Of a DNA stretch of 64,000 bases, positions 48,501 to 54,876 are shown piece after piece. The position numbers were made by a program, and so were the translations under genes. A model generated the notes under the pieces. That model had not been told where the DNA came from, ran no database searches, and was given only the letters and a program-made list of their open reading frames with translations. The stretch is taken from the NCBI GenBank assembly GCA_019359325.1, contig JAHHHN010000026.1:1-64000 (forward strand), given 5' to 3'. How positions within the stretch are numbered: the stretch's first letter is position 1; every line of letters begins with the position of its first letter. Origin of the DNA: Mojavia pulchra JT2-VF2 (lineage in GTDB: Bacteria; Cyanobacteriota; Cyanobacteriia; Cyanobacteriales; Nostocaceae).

Positions 48501-48898
48501 CGTTTGTCATATTGGATAAACTGCCTTTGTCTCCCAATGGGAAAGTAGACCGTAAAGCTTTACCTGCACCAGATACAGCCACTGCATTGGAAGCAAGCTT
48601 TGTCGCACCCCGTACACCAACCGAACAGATAATAGCTGATATTTGGGCTGATGTATTAGGGCGAGAACAAGTGGGAATTTATGACAATTTCTTTGAGTTG
48701 GGAGGACATTCGCTCTTAGCCACCCAAGTTATTTCTCGATTGCGTGAAGCCTTTAAAATTGATTTACCTCTGCGTAGCTTATTTGAAAATCCGACAGTTA
48801 AAACTTTAGTTGAGTGCATAGAGGGAATTCTGACAGTGCAAAAGTTGCAGGCTGTGCCTGTGCAAATGGTAGAAGACAGAGAGGAAATAGAACTATGA
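42527..48898 (+). CDS. NRPS: interface-A(Asp)-PCP-C-A(Orn)-PCP
   Basis: A 2123-aa protein. The first 430 residues are a condensation-like domain in which the HHxxxDG active site is replaced by LPALCADTRT (near 139), as in the interface domains paired with beta-hydroxylases. The first A domain (YTSGSTGKPKGVAVEHQQLL near 603, with TFAADLGNTVIFP) gives DLTKIGHVGK, an aspartate code. PCP1 (GGHSLLATQ near 994) is followed by a normal C domain (HHIVSDGWS near 1188). The second A domain (YTSGSTGQSKGVMIQHRSLT near 1662) gives DVGEIGSIDK, the ornithine code of bacitracin/fengycin synthetases. PCP2 is near 2061. The stop overlaps the next start (ATGA). The A1 loop carries translated repeat DNA (RDWGLGTGDWEND). 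It would add beta-hydroxy-Asp and Orn. Confidence 0.92.
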   Translation: MQTETTSGFRLAPQQKRLWNLQQNSSAFCSQASILIEGNLQKEILQKAIAQIVNAHDILRTSFYRPPGVKTPVMVVADKSSFNWQYLDFSHSVQEDISLKIQELFWEARQEHQNLSQAYPLRLYLIKLLDAQHILIISLPALCADTRTIKNLVNQISQAYDQCCQGNEFSTEYVQYVQFSEWQNQLLEDEDAEEAQEYWQQQKISSLSALKLPNERQGKSEQFLTDTYQLVFSQELSDKIYYFAQKYDKTPDLILLACWQILIWRLTGESEIVIGTASDRRNYEELHNVLGLLATWLPIKTKFTSNLNFTELLAAVAQTLENAAEWQDYFVPEAVEQDCFIALPIGFEFENITKTNSDNTKVTFAVQEISSFIEPFKVKLICLQRNNGLVADFYYDINYFSQEIIQRLAKNFQTLLINILDNSNTPISQLGILSASERQQLLVEFNQTKADYRQEQCIHQLFEEQVEKTPDQIAVVFEDEKLTYQELNFKANQLAHYLQKLGVRPEVVVGICVERSLKFIISLLAVLKAGGAYLPLDPTLPQEALQFRLQDAEVSVLIRDWGLGTGDWENDVNLEDDWEKISQESTENLINNTKPENLVYIIYTSGSTGKPKGVAVEHQQLLNYLYGILPKLQLPANASYASVSTFAADLGNTVIFPCLCSGGCLHIVSWERASDPSALAGYFRDHPIDCLKIVPSHLAALLSSECWEILPRQSLILGGEAADWDLIEKIEKNASHCLILNHYGPTETTVGVLTYSVGEKIQETATVPIGKPIANTQIYVLDANLQPVPLGVAGELYIGGESLAREYLNQPDLTAQRFITNPFSDGVQRLYKTGDRVRYLCDGNLEFLGRLDDQVKIRGYRIELGEISTALSQHPAVRESVVIAREETSKEKRLVAYIVPTSVSVSDNDFRNFLKAKLPEYMIPTSFVILKALPLTTNGKLDRNALPAPEDVVSRETTFIPPRTPVEEVLAGIWAQLLGVPQISIEDNFFDLGGHSLLATQVISRIRTTFGVEMPLPQLFESANLAALAAQIEIAMRGEQLAIATITPVPRDKNLPLSFAQQRLWFFDQFEPGSPSYNLPRTVRLQGKLNIDALSASLNEIIKRHEILRTSFAISDGQPIQVISPSVNLQLPVVDLQNIPQEQRELELYRLAKEEAQTGFDLTQAPLLRAKLLQLDAEDYVILLTLHHIVSDGWSTDILIREVAALYTAFSAGKPSFLPQLPIQYADFAVWQRQWLEGEALKNQLAYWQKQLSGELPILQLPTDRPRPTVQTYAGKTLSFVLPKSLSEKLKTLSKQEGVTLFMTLLAAFKILLYRYTNQTDILVGSPIANRNRAEIENLIGFFVNTLVLRSNLSGNPTFRDLLKQIREVALGAYAHQDLPFEKLVEEIQPERNLSHNPLFQVMFVFQNAPRTTLELPDLNLEVLDVNSETATFDLCLTMEESEQGLRGNLEYNTDLFDAERINRVVGHFQTLLEGIITNTEQCLSNLPLVTSNEQRQLLEWGQNQTLGEHLQQGLCIHQLFEAQAEKTPNAVAVVWENEQLTYRELNQRANQLAHYLQKLGVKPEVLVGLYVERSLYMVVGLLAVLKAGGAYVPLDPAYPQERIAFMLADAQVPVVLTQQRLVAGLPANLAQIICLDNLITQESTENLSTEVSSENLAYVIYTSGSTGQSKGVMIQHRSLTNAYLAWEEAYQLRTAASSHLQMASFSFDVFTGDLVRALCSGGKLVLCPRDLLLEPAKLYELMLREKIDCAEFVPAVLRSLILYLEQNHKCLDFMRIIICGSDSWYGQEYKKFRQFCGSSTRLINSFGLTEATIDSTYFETQTINLSFEQLVPIGSPFANTQIYILDSYFQPVPVGIIGEIYIGGAGVARGYLQRPDLTAEKFIPNLFSQKPGDILYKTGDLGRYLADGQIELVGRLDNQVKIRGFRIELGEIESVLNQYPDVQANVVIVREHKPGNQRLVSYIVSSQQNINTPELRRFLQDKLPSYMLPTAFVILDKLPLSPNGKVDRKALPAPDTATALEASFVAPRTPTEQIIADIWADVLGREQVGIYDNFFELGGHSLLATQVISRLREAFKIDLPLRSLFENPTVKTLVECIEGILTVQKLQAVPVQMVEDREEIEL
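44201..44231 (+). repeat. In-frame GGGGACT/GGGGATT repeat inside the Asp A domain
   Basis: AGGGACTGGGGATTGGGGAC and continuation is translated as RDWGLGTGDWEN. It lies in the loop between A2 and A3 and replaces the TQQHLLxTLPxxxAQ stretch found there in the sister domains. This is the same heptad family as at 14223-14279. Confidence 0.8.
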
Positions 48899-51800
48899 AA
48901 ACGATCACAGAATTTTTGTCTTACCTTTGCAGCTTGGATATAAAATTATGGGTAGAGAATGAGCGCCTGCGTTGTAATGCGCCTAAAGAAGCCCTCACAC
49001 CAGATATTAAAGCGGAATTAGCAGCACGCAAATCAGAAATTATAGCTTTTATCAGCCAAGCGAATCAGGCTTTTAAAGCCTCTTCAGAATCTATTCAATC
49101 TGTTTCACGTCAGGGAAATATACCTCTGTCTTTTGCCCAGCAGCGACTTTGGTTTTTAAGCCAACTAGAACCAAATAGCAGTGCTTACAATATACCTACA
49201 GCAGTCAGACTCACAGGTAAATTAAACATAGCTGCACTGTCTAAAAGCCTCAATGAAATTATCAGAAGGCACGAAATATTAAGAACTACATTTACTGTTG
49301 TTGATGGCGAAGCAATACAAGTAATTGGTAAAGGTGAAAACTTTACTTTTTCAGTTATAGATTTGCAGGCACTTTCCGAAGAAAAAAAACAGCAAGAAGT
49401 TTTAAACCTAGCTGCTTTAGAAGCACAAAAACCTTTTGATTTTTTACAAGGTCAACTACTACGAGCTAGTTTACTCCAACTAGCAGAAACAGACTATGTT
49501 GTATTGTTGACCATGCACCATATAGTTTCTGATGGTTGGTCTACGGGAATATTTATTAAGGAACTCACTGCACTTTATACAGCTTTTTCTCAAGGTCAAG
49601 CTTCCCCACTTCCCGAATTGCCAATTCAGTATGCAGACTTTGCTACTTGGCAAAGAAGATGGTTGCAAGGTGAGGTGCTGCAAACCCAACTGGATTACTG
49701 GAAACAGCAGTTAGGTGGTAATTTACCCATTTTAGAATTACCGAGCGATCGCCCTCGACCCCCAATTCCATCTAAAAACGGAGCAACACAGCCTTTTCAT
49801 TTATCTCAATCTTTAACCGAGAAACTTAAAGACCTGTCAAAGCAAGAAGGTGTTACCTTGTTTATGACTCTGCTAGCAGCATTTAAAGTGTTGCTGTATC
49901 GCTACACTCAGCAGGAAGATATTATAGTAGGTACTCCCATTGCTAACCGTAATCGAGCAGAAATAGAAGGGCTTATTGGCTTTTTTGTCAATACTTTAGT
50001 ACTGCGTACAAATCTTGGTAATAATCCCTCTTTTAGAGAACTGTTGCAGCAGGTACGTGAAGTAACTTTAGGAGCTTATGCTCACCAGGACTTGCCTTTT
50101 GAAAGGTTGGTAGAAGAACTACAGCCAGGGCGAGATTTGAGCCATAGCCCCTTATTTCAGGTAATGTTCGTGCTGCAAAATGCTACAACAGAACCTATCA
50201 AGTTACCAGAATTAACCTTACAAGAATTAAGATTAGAAAAAAATACTGCAAAATTTGATTTAACTCTCTCGCTATCAGAAACAGAGACAGGATTACAGGG
50301 AGATTTAGAATACAACACAGATATATTTAATGCTGACAAAATCACCCGAATGTGGAGTCATTTTCAAGTATTGTTAGAGGGAATTGTTTCTAATCCTCAG
50401 CAGTGCCTGTCAGAATTGCCATTATTAACAGCAAATGAACAACATCAACTATTAGTAGAGTGGAATAACACTGAAATTGATTATCCTCAAGACCAGTGCA
50501 TTCATCAATTATTTGAGGCACAGGTAGAAAAAACACCTGATGCTGTTGCTGTGGTCTTTGAGAATCAGCAATTGACCTATCGGGAACTGAACACCAGAGC
50601 AAATCAACTCGCTCACTACTTGCAAAAACTGGGAGTAAGACCAGAGGTATTAGTAGGGATTTGTGTAGAGCGATCGCTCGAAATGGTAGCCGGACTCTTA
50701 GGTATCCTCAAAGCGGGCGGTGCTTACGTCCCCCTAGATCCAGCCTATCCCAAAGAACGGTTAGGTTATATGTTAGCAGATACCCAAGTTTCGGTGCTGT
50801 TAACCCAAAAACATCTATTAGATACATTACCCGCACACAGCGCCCAGACTGTATATCTAGACCAAGACGAAAATTTATTCGTCACACAAAGCACAGCTAA
50901 CCCAATTAGTCAAGCCACATCTGAAAACTTAGCTTATGTAATTTACACCTCCGGTTCCACAGGAAAGCCCAAAGGTGCAATGAACACTCACAAAGGCTTG
51001 GGTAACCGTCTATTGTGGATGCAAGATACATATCAGCTAACAGCAAGCGATCGTGTTTTACAGAAAACACCATTCAGCTTTGATGTTTCGGTTTGGGAAT
51101 TTTTCTGGCCTTTGTTAACAGGCGCGAGTTTAGTTATAGCTAAACCAGGTGGACATCAAGATAGCAGGTATCTAGTTCAACTAATTGCTCAAGAAAAAAT
51201 TACCACAATTCACTTTGTTCCCTCAATGTTGCAAGTGTTTCTAGAAGAAACAGAACTAGAGCAATGTGGTAGTCTCAAACGGGTAATTTGTAGTGGTGAG
51301 GCTCTATCTTTTGACCTACAACAACGCTTCTTTGAACGATTCAACGCCGAGTTACACAACCTTTATGGCCCAACAGAAGCGGCAATAGACGTAACTTATT
51401 GGGCTTGTCAACCTAATAGTAATGAGAAGACAGTTCCTATTGGTCGTCCAATTGCCAATACACAGATATATATCTTAGATAAACATTTACAACCTGTGCC
51501 AATTGGTGTCAGTGGTGAGTTACATATTGGTGGCGTGGGATTAGCGCGTGGTTATTGGAATAAACCTGAACTAACTCAAGAAAAGTTTATTTCAAGTCCA
51601 TTTGAATCAGGACATTTTTTATACAAAACAGGTGATTTAGCACGTTATTTACCTAAGGGCGATATTGAATACCTGGGACGCATTGACCATCAGGTTAAAT
51701 TGCGGGGATTCCGCATTGAAATTGGGGAAATTGAGGCAGCAATTCATCAACATCCAGAAATCAGAGAAGTTGTAGTTATAGTCACAGAAGACAGACAGGA

Positions 51801-53703
51801 TGCCAAACGTCTTGTGGCTTATGTCGTTCCCCAGTCAACAGATATTTCTGTATTGGAACTACGTAACTTCTTAAAAGCTAAATTGCCAGATTATATGATA
51901 CCAAGTGCCTTTGTAGTGTTAGAGGAATTTCCTCTCACATCCAATGGCAAAATCGACCGTCGCGCCTTACCTGTACCTGACACAATACAGCAGTCAGAAG
52001 AAAATACTTCCCTAATATTGACCCCAGTTCAAGAAATACTTGCTGGTATTTGGGCTGACATTTTAGCTATCAAACAAGTGAGGATTCATGAAAACTTCTT
52101 TGAATTAGGCGGTCACTCTCTGTTGGCAACTCGTGTTATTTCTCAAATTCGCAAAGTCTTCAAGGTAGAATTGCCCTTGCGCTGTTTATTTGAATCACCA
52201 ACAGTAGCAGAATTAGCCGAAGAAATTGAGAACGCTACAAAAGCAGATTTAAAAGTCAAAGTTACCAATATAGGGCATATTTCCAGATCAGGCAATATTC
52301 CCCTTTCATACGCTCAACAAAGGTTATGGTATCTCGACCAAATGCAACCAAATAACACTGCATATAACATATGTAACGGTGTTCGTGTTATCGGTTCATT
52401 GAATATTCCAGCCTTAGAACAAAGCCTTGATGAAATTATTCGCCGTCACGAAATTCTACGAACAAATTTCATTTCAGAACGTGGGCAGCCAATTCAAGTT
52501 ATTGCCCCATCTCTCAATTTAAAATTGTCTATTATAGACCTGAGCAAACTATTAGATGCTGAAAGAGAACAAACAGCCCATAACCTAGCTATCCAAGAAG
52601 CAGAAAAGCCATTTAATTTAGATACTGAGCCGCTATTAAGAATTACACTTTTACGCCTATCTGAAACAGAATATGTGCTGTTTTTTACGATGCACCACAT
52701 TATTTCAGATGGTTGGTCTATGGGAGTATTAATTAAAGAATTAGTAGCCCTGTATGAAGCATTTTCTCTTGGTCAGCCATCTCCACTGCCAGAAATACTG
52801 ATTCAATATGCCGATTTTGCTATTTGGCAACATCAATGGTTACAGGGAGAAGTTTTAGAACAACTACTTAGTTACTGGCAACAACAACTTCAAAACTTAC
52901 CAACCCTTAAATTAGCCACTGACTATCCTCGGCCTATAACACCAACATATCAAGGTTCAGCACAACTTTTCACATTCTCTCCCACATTATCTCAACAAAT
53001 CAAAATCCTAAGTAATCAACAGGGTGTAACGCTTTTCATGACCTTGCAAGCGGCTTTTGCAACCTTAATGCATTACTACAGTGAGCAAGATGACATTGTG
53101 ATTGGTACAGATGTTGCTAACCGTAACCAAGGAGAAACCGAGGGCTTAATTGGATTTTTTGTTAATCAATTAGTATTACGCACCAAGTTTGATGGTAATC
53201 CTAGTTTTCAAGAAATACTAGAAAGAGTTCGGGAAGTCACTTTAGATGCTTATGCACATCAAGATTTACCATTTGACAAACTTGTAGAGGCTATCAATCC
53301 AGAGCGTAATTTACACAGTACACCATTATTTCAAGTAAAATTAATTCTTCAAAATACTCCCACAAATGCTTTGAATATCTCAGGTTTAACTTTTCAGACC
53401 TTGGAAACTGAAACCAAAACCGCCACCTTTGATTTACTCTTTGATATCAGAGTTACAGAGCACGGTCTGACGGGATTATTGAAATATAGTACAGACTTGT
53501 TTGCAGCTAAAACTATCGCCCGGATGCTCAAACACTTTGAAACGATTTTGAGCCAAATTGTGGATAAGCCAAATGTAAAAATCAATGAAATCAAAGAAAT
53601 CTTAGCGCAAGCAGACAAACAAGAAAAACTTACTCAAGAGATAAATTATCAAAATTCTTTACAACAAAAATTGGGCAATATTAGACGTAGATCTGTTAAG
53701 TAA
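48895..53703 (+). CDS. NRPS: TubC dock-C-A(Ser)-PCP-C
   Basis: 1602 aa from the ATG at 48895, which overlaps the previous stop (ATGA); the frame is open 81 bp further up, but that is the end of the other gene. Residues 1-52 (MKTITEFLSYLCSLDIKLWV, then LTPDIKAELAARKSEIIAFI) form a TubC-type N-terminal docking domain. A C domain (HHIVSDGWS near 208) is followed by an A domain (near 685) with the serine code DVWHISLIDK, a PCP (GGHSLLATR near 1073) and a second C domain (HHIISDGWS near 1267). The protein ends LGNIRRRSVK, without a carrier, so the last C domain must serve the next module in trans. Its A-domain core is a near copy of that in the starter NRPS. Confidence 0.92.
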   Translation: MKTITEFLSYLCSLDIKLWVENERLRCNAPKEALTPDIKAELAARKSEIIAFISQANQAFKASSESIQSVSRQGNIPLSFAQQRLWFLSQLEPNSSAYNIPTAVRLTGKLNIAALSKSLNEIIRRHEILRTTFTVVDGEAIQVIGKGENFTFSVIDLQALSEEKKQQEVLNLAALEAQKPFDFLQGQLLRASLLQLAETDYVVLLTMHHIVSDGWSTGIFIKELTALYTAFSQGQASPLPELPIQYADFATWQRRWLQGEVLQTQLDYWKQQLGGNLPILELPSDRPRPPIPSKNGATQPFHLSQSLTEKLKDLSKQEGVTLFMTLLAAFKVLLYRYTQQEDIIVGTPIANRNRAEIEGLIGFFVNTLVLRTNLGNNPSFRELLQQVREVTLGAYAHQDLPFERLVEELQPGRDLSHSPLFQVMFVLQNATTEPIKLPELTLQELRLEKNTAKFDLTLSLSETETGLQGDLEYNTDIFNADKITRMWSHFQVLLEGIVSNPQQCLSELPLLTANEQHQLLVEWNNTEIDYPQDQCIHQLFEAQVEKTPDAVAVVFENQQLTYRELNTRANQLAHYLQKLGVRPEVLVGICVERSLEMVAGLLGILKAGGAYVPLDPAYPKERLGYMLADTQVSVLLTQKHLLDTLPAHSAQTVYLDQDENLFVTQSTANPISQATSENLAYVIYTSGSTGKPKGAMNTHKGLGNRLLWMQDTYQLTASDRVLQKTPFSFDVSVWEFFWPLLTGASLVIAKPGGHQDSRYLVQLIAQEKITTIHFVPSMLQVFLEETELEQCGSLKRVICSGEALSFDLQQRFFERFNAELHNLYGPTEAAIDVTYWACQPNSNEKTVPIGRPIANTQIYILDKHLQPVPIGVSGELHIGGVGLARGYWNKPELTQEKFISSPFESGHFLYKTGDLARYLPKGDIEYLGRIDHQVKLRGFRIEIGEIEAAIHQHPEIREVVVIVTEDRQDAKRLVAYVVPQSTDISVLELRNFLKAKLPDYMIPSAFVVLEEFPLTSNGKIDRRALPVPDTIQQSEENTSLILTPVQEILAGIWADILAIKQVRIHENFFELGGHSLLATRVISQIRKVFKVELPLRCLFESPTVAELAEEIENATKADLKVKVTNIGHISRSGNIPLSYAQQRLWYLDQMQPNNTAYNICNGVRVIGSLNIPALEQSLDEIIRRHEILRTNFISERGQPIQVIAPSLNLKLSIIDLSKLLDAEREQTAHNLAIQEAEKPFNLDTEPLLRITLLRLSETEYVLFFTMHHIISDGWSMGVLIKELVALYEAFSLGQPSPLPEILIQYADFAIWQHQWLQGEVLEQLLSYWQQQLQNLPTLKLATDYPRPITPTYQGSAQLFTFSPTLSQQIKILSNQQGVTLFMTLQAAFATLMHYYSEQDDIVIGTDVANRNQGETEGLIGFFVNQLVLRTKFDGNPSFQEILERVREVTLDAYAHQDLPFDKLVEAINPERNLHSTPLFQVKLILQNTPTNALNISGLTFQTLETETKTATFDLLFDIRVTEHGLTGLLKYSTDLFAAKTIARMLKHFETILSQIVDKPNVKINEIKEILAQADKQEKLTQEINYQNSLQQKLGNIRRRSVK
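50923..51644 (+). repeat. Near-identical A-domain segment, copy 2
   Basis: Partner of 28344-29065 at a constant offset of 22579 bp. Only two amino acids differ in the segment (GLGNRL for GLCNRL, and FWPLL for FWTLL). This indicates recent gene conversion or duplication, not shared ancestry of whole modules. Confidence 0.85.
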
Positions 53704-53755
53704 GCTATTTTGGTTAATTTGCAACATCTGACTGAACGAATATAGGATACAAGCA

Positions 53756-54808
53756 ATGCTGACAAACCAAAATCAACAAAGTGGTTCCTTAAAATTAGGT
53801 AATATAAGACGTAAAGCCGTTAATGTTGGTGAGAATGAATTAATTAAAACAGAGTATCTTCACCACAGCCCTAACTTTCCTTTAGTTATCAAACCAGCAG
53901 TTAAAGGTGTAGATTTACTAACTTGGGCTAAAAGTAATCGAGACTTTTTACAAGCAGAGTTATTAAAATATGCAGCAATTCTGTTTCGTGGTTTTAATGT
54001 CACATCAATAGAAGAATTTGAGCAAATAATAGCTGCTATTTGTGGAGAAGCATTAGAATATCGCTATCGAGCCTCACCGCGTACTCAAGTAGCTGGCAGA
54101 ATTTACACTTCCACTGACTATCCGGCTGATCAAAGTATATTCCCACACAACGAACACGCTTATTCGCCTACCTTTCCTTTAAAAATATTCTTCTTTTGCC
54201 TAACTCCACCAGCACAAGGGGGAGAAACACCAATTGGTAATAGTCGTCAAGTTTTCGCCAATATTGACCCCAAAATAAGAGAACGATTCATTGAAAAAAA
54301 AGTTATGTATATGCGTAACTTTGGTGATGGATTTGGCTTACCTTGGCAAACAGTTTTTCAAAGCACAGAAAAAGCTAAGGTAGAAGAATATTGTCATAAA
54401 AACGGTATTGATTTTGAATGGAAAGAAGGCGATAAATTAAGAACCCGTCAAGTTGGCCCAGCTATTATCAAACATCCCATAACTGGAGAAATCGTTTGGT
54501 TTAACCATGCAACTTTTTTCCATGTCTCCACACTAGAACCAAATATCCGTAATACTTTATTATCTTCTTTTAAAGAGGAAGATTTACCAACAAATACATA
54601 TTACGGTGATGGTTCTGTAATTGAGCCTGAAGTTTTAGAGCATCTTCGCCAAGCTTATCAACAGCAAATGGTTACTTTTACTTGGGAAAAAGGAGACGTA
54701 TTGATGCTCGATAATATGTTAGCCATACACGCTCGTAATCCCTTTGTTCCACCCAGAAAAATTTTAGTAGGAATGGCTGAACCCTATACTCCTTCAGTTG
54801 CAGTATAA
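53756..54808 (+). CDS. SyrP/TauD-type beta-hydroxylase, stand-alone
   Basis: A 350-aa Fe(II)/2-oxoglutarate dioxygenase, close to the hydroxylase domain fused to the Gly NRPS. Metal ligands are in SIFPHNEHAYSPTFP (HxE) and MLDNMLAIHARNPFVPPRKI (distal His, then the 2-oxoglutarate Arg). The N-terminus has LKLGNIRRKAVNVGENELIK, the linker that joins C and TauD domains in fused forms, and the preceding NRPS ends with the same LGNIRR string. It has an AGGAT ribosome binding site. It would hydroxylate the beta carbon of the amino acid loaded by the next NRPS, working with its interface domain. The family is firm; the amino acid is inferred. Confidence 0.9.
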   Translation: MLTNQNQQSGSLKLGNIRRKAVNVGENELIKTEYLHHSPNFPLVIKPAVKGVDLLTWAKSNRDFLQAELLKYAAILFRGFNVTSIEEFEQIIAAICGEALEYRYRASPRTQVAGRIYTSTDYPADQSIFPHNEHAYSPTFPLKIFFFCLTPPAQGGETPIGNSRQVFANIDPKIRERFIEKKVMYMRNFGDGFGLPWQTVFQSTEKAKVEEYCHKNGIDFEWKEGDKLRTRQVGPAIIKHPITGEIVWFNHATFFHVSTLEPNIRNTLLSSFKEEDLPTNTYYGDGSVIEPEVLEHLRQAYQQQMVTFTWEKGDVLMLDNMLAIHARNPFVPPRKILVGMAEPYTPSVAV

Positions 54809-54876
54809 AGGCTCGAAACAAAAAGAATTTAATACCACTAATAGACGCTAGTACATATAAGTAAACAGGTATAAAT

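Noticed and set aside
48814-48894. Upstream start for the TubC-type NRPS
   Set aside because: It overlaps the end of the previous synthetase. The ATG at 48895 gives a perfect TubC docking N-terminus and an ATGA overlap.
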